Origin: a virus | Virus record (IMG/VR): IMGVR_UViG_3300015245_000053 | Coordinates: 1 to 42,815 of that record | DNA: 42,815 nt | Direction: 5' to 3' (one strand) | In this document: in pieces, positions 42,526 to 42,815 of the stretch | Layout: the number at the start of each line of letters is the position of its first letter | Numbering within the stretch: position 1 is the stretch's first letter | The notes under the pieces: model-generated | Told to the model about the DNA's origin: nothing | What the model saw: only the letters and a program-made list of their open reading frames with translations | The model's database searches: none | Made by a program: the position numbers and the translations under genes

Positions 42526-42815
42526 ATGTCCTTTACGAAAGAACAAATAACATCACAATGGTTGGCTGGATTTTTTGACGGTGAGGGTTGTGTATGTGCT
42601 TCATATGACAAACGTAGAAACTACTGGACAATTAGTGTTACGATTGCACAAAAGAATTTTGAAATCATTGCTCTAATTTCGACACTCTTTCCGCGAGATT
42701 CTATCTGTATCCGTGGTAGCGGTGTGTCACATGTTTGTTGGTCGGGTGAGGCTAGTCTTCCTGTTTTAAACTTTATAAAAGATTTTGTAGTTTTGAAAAA
42801 ACAACAGGTTGAATA
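42526..42815 (+). CDS. Second LAGLIDADG homing endonuclease, cut by the window end
   Basis: ATG at 42526 after GAGGAGGGTC; 96 codons are visible with no stop. WLAGFFDGEGCV is the catalytic motif, followed by strands (WTISVTIAQKNFEIIALIST) and VCWSGEASLPVLNFIKDFVV. Its plan and several phrases (FFDGEG, SG-A---L-FIKD---KK) match the enzyme at 40785-41234, so the two are paralogues or related invaders on either side of the capsid gene. The C-terminus is outside the window. Confidence 0.8.
   Translation, partial: MSFTKEQITSQWLAGFFDGEGCVCASYDKRRNYWTISVTIAQKNFEIIALISTLFPRDSICIRGSGVSHVCWSGEASLPVLNFIKDFVVLKKQQVE

Noticed and set aside
1-42815. CRISPR array, insertion sequence or intein
   Set aside because: No regularly spaced direct repeats, no transposase-like protein or terminal repeats, and no intein blocks in the polymerase or terminase.

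Overview
The window is almost entirely the genome of a tailed double-stranded DNA bacteriophage (Caudoviricetes) of podovirus type. It has a large terminase, portal, scaffold-like protein, gpT-like major capsid protein, a DNA-stabilisation-type tail protein, beta-helix tail spike and a row of large glycine/alanine-rich ejection-type proteins. I see no tape-measure, tail-tube, sheath, integrase or T7-type RNA polymerase gene, and no recognisable endolysin. Coding density is very high, with ATGA, TAATG and GTGA overlaps throughout, and TGA is used as a stop. The host cannot be named. The Sec-type leaders on the tail proteins, the style of the fibre domains and the GC-rich flank at 1-388 would fit an Acidobacteriota-like host, but that is inference.

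Layout. (i) 1-~388 is GC-rich bacterial sequence: a gene end, a perfect hairpin and the start of a Tat-exported protein. It is joined abruptly to a 5'-truncated phage gene, so it is probably an assembly chimera or recombination joint. (ii) ~389-13088, plus strand: tail stabilisation protein, fibre, spike, three tiny membrane proteins, a head-tail adaptor candidate, an HNH endonuclease and five structural/ejection-type proteins. (iii) 13091-32650, minus strand: the early/replication arm. Read in transcription order from 32.6 kb it has small unknown and zinc-ribbon genes, a 300-base multi-hairpin non-coding segment, a J-domain/VWA/FtsK-like cluster, a GC-rich cassette with a deoxyribosyltransferase-like gene, a PD-(D/E)XK nuclease, a Sak4-like recombinase ATPase, an Acb2/Tad1-like putative anti-defence protein, a possible ssDNA-binding protein, a ParB/KorB-like protein, an ABC ATPase-GNAT fusion, a UDG-exonuclease protein, an ASCH-like protein, a family A DNA polymerase, a DUF3987-like ATPase and a GroES-like co-chaperonin. 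(iv) 32651-33050: divergent control region. (v) 33051-42815, plus strand: small terminase, HNH-like protein, large terminase, a membrane protein/lipoprotein/56-aa trio, portal, scaffold, two head-associated proteins, major capsid protein with LAGLIDADG endonuclease genes before and after it, and a zinc ribbon. The window ends inside the second endonuclease. The late block of (v) probably continues into (ii) in the real genome, with some sequence missing between 42815 and 389.

Most unusual points. Six dispersed dyads of one family (TTTAGTGTTCA-N5-mirror arm) lie at gene starts or promoters on both strands; one sits next to the parB-like gene and one spans the ftsK-like start codon. The polymerase is split: UDG plus exonuclease in one gene, polymerase in another, with an ASCH-like gene between. 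About 120 codons are inserted in the GNAT domain of the ABC-GNAT protein, and a second frame there reads as a plausible protein. Two tail adhesins carry Sec signal peptides, one of them in the middle of a fusion. A ~300-base stretch at 29 kb folds into consecutive stem-loops. Three well-matched promoters share TTGACA, a 17-base spacer and a TAG-type -10 box.
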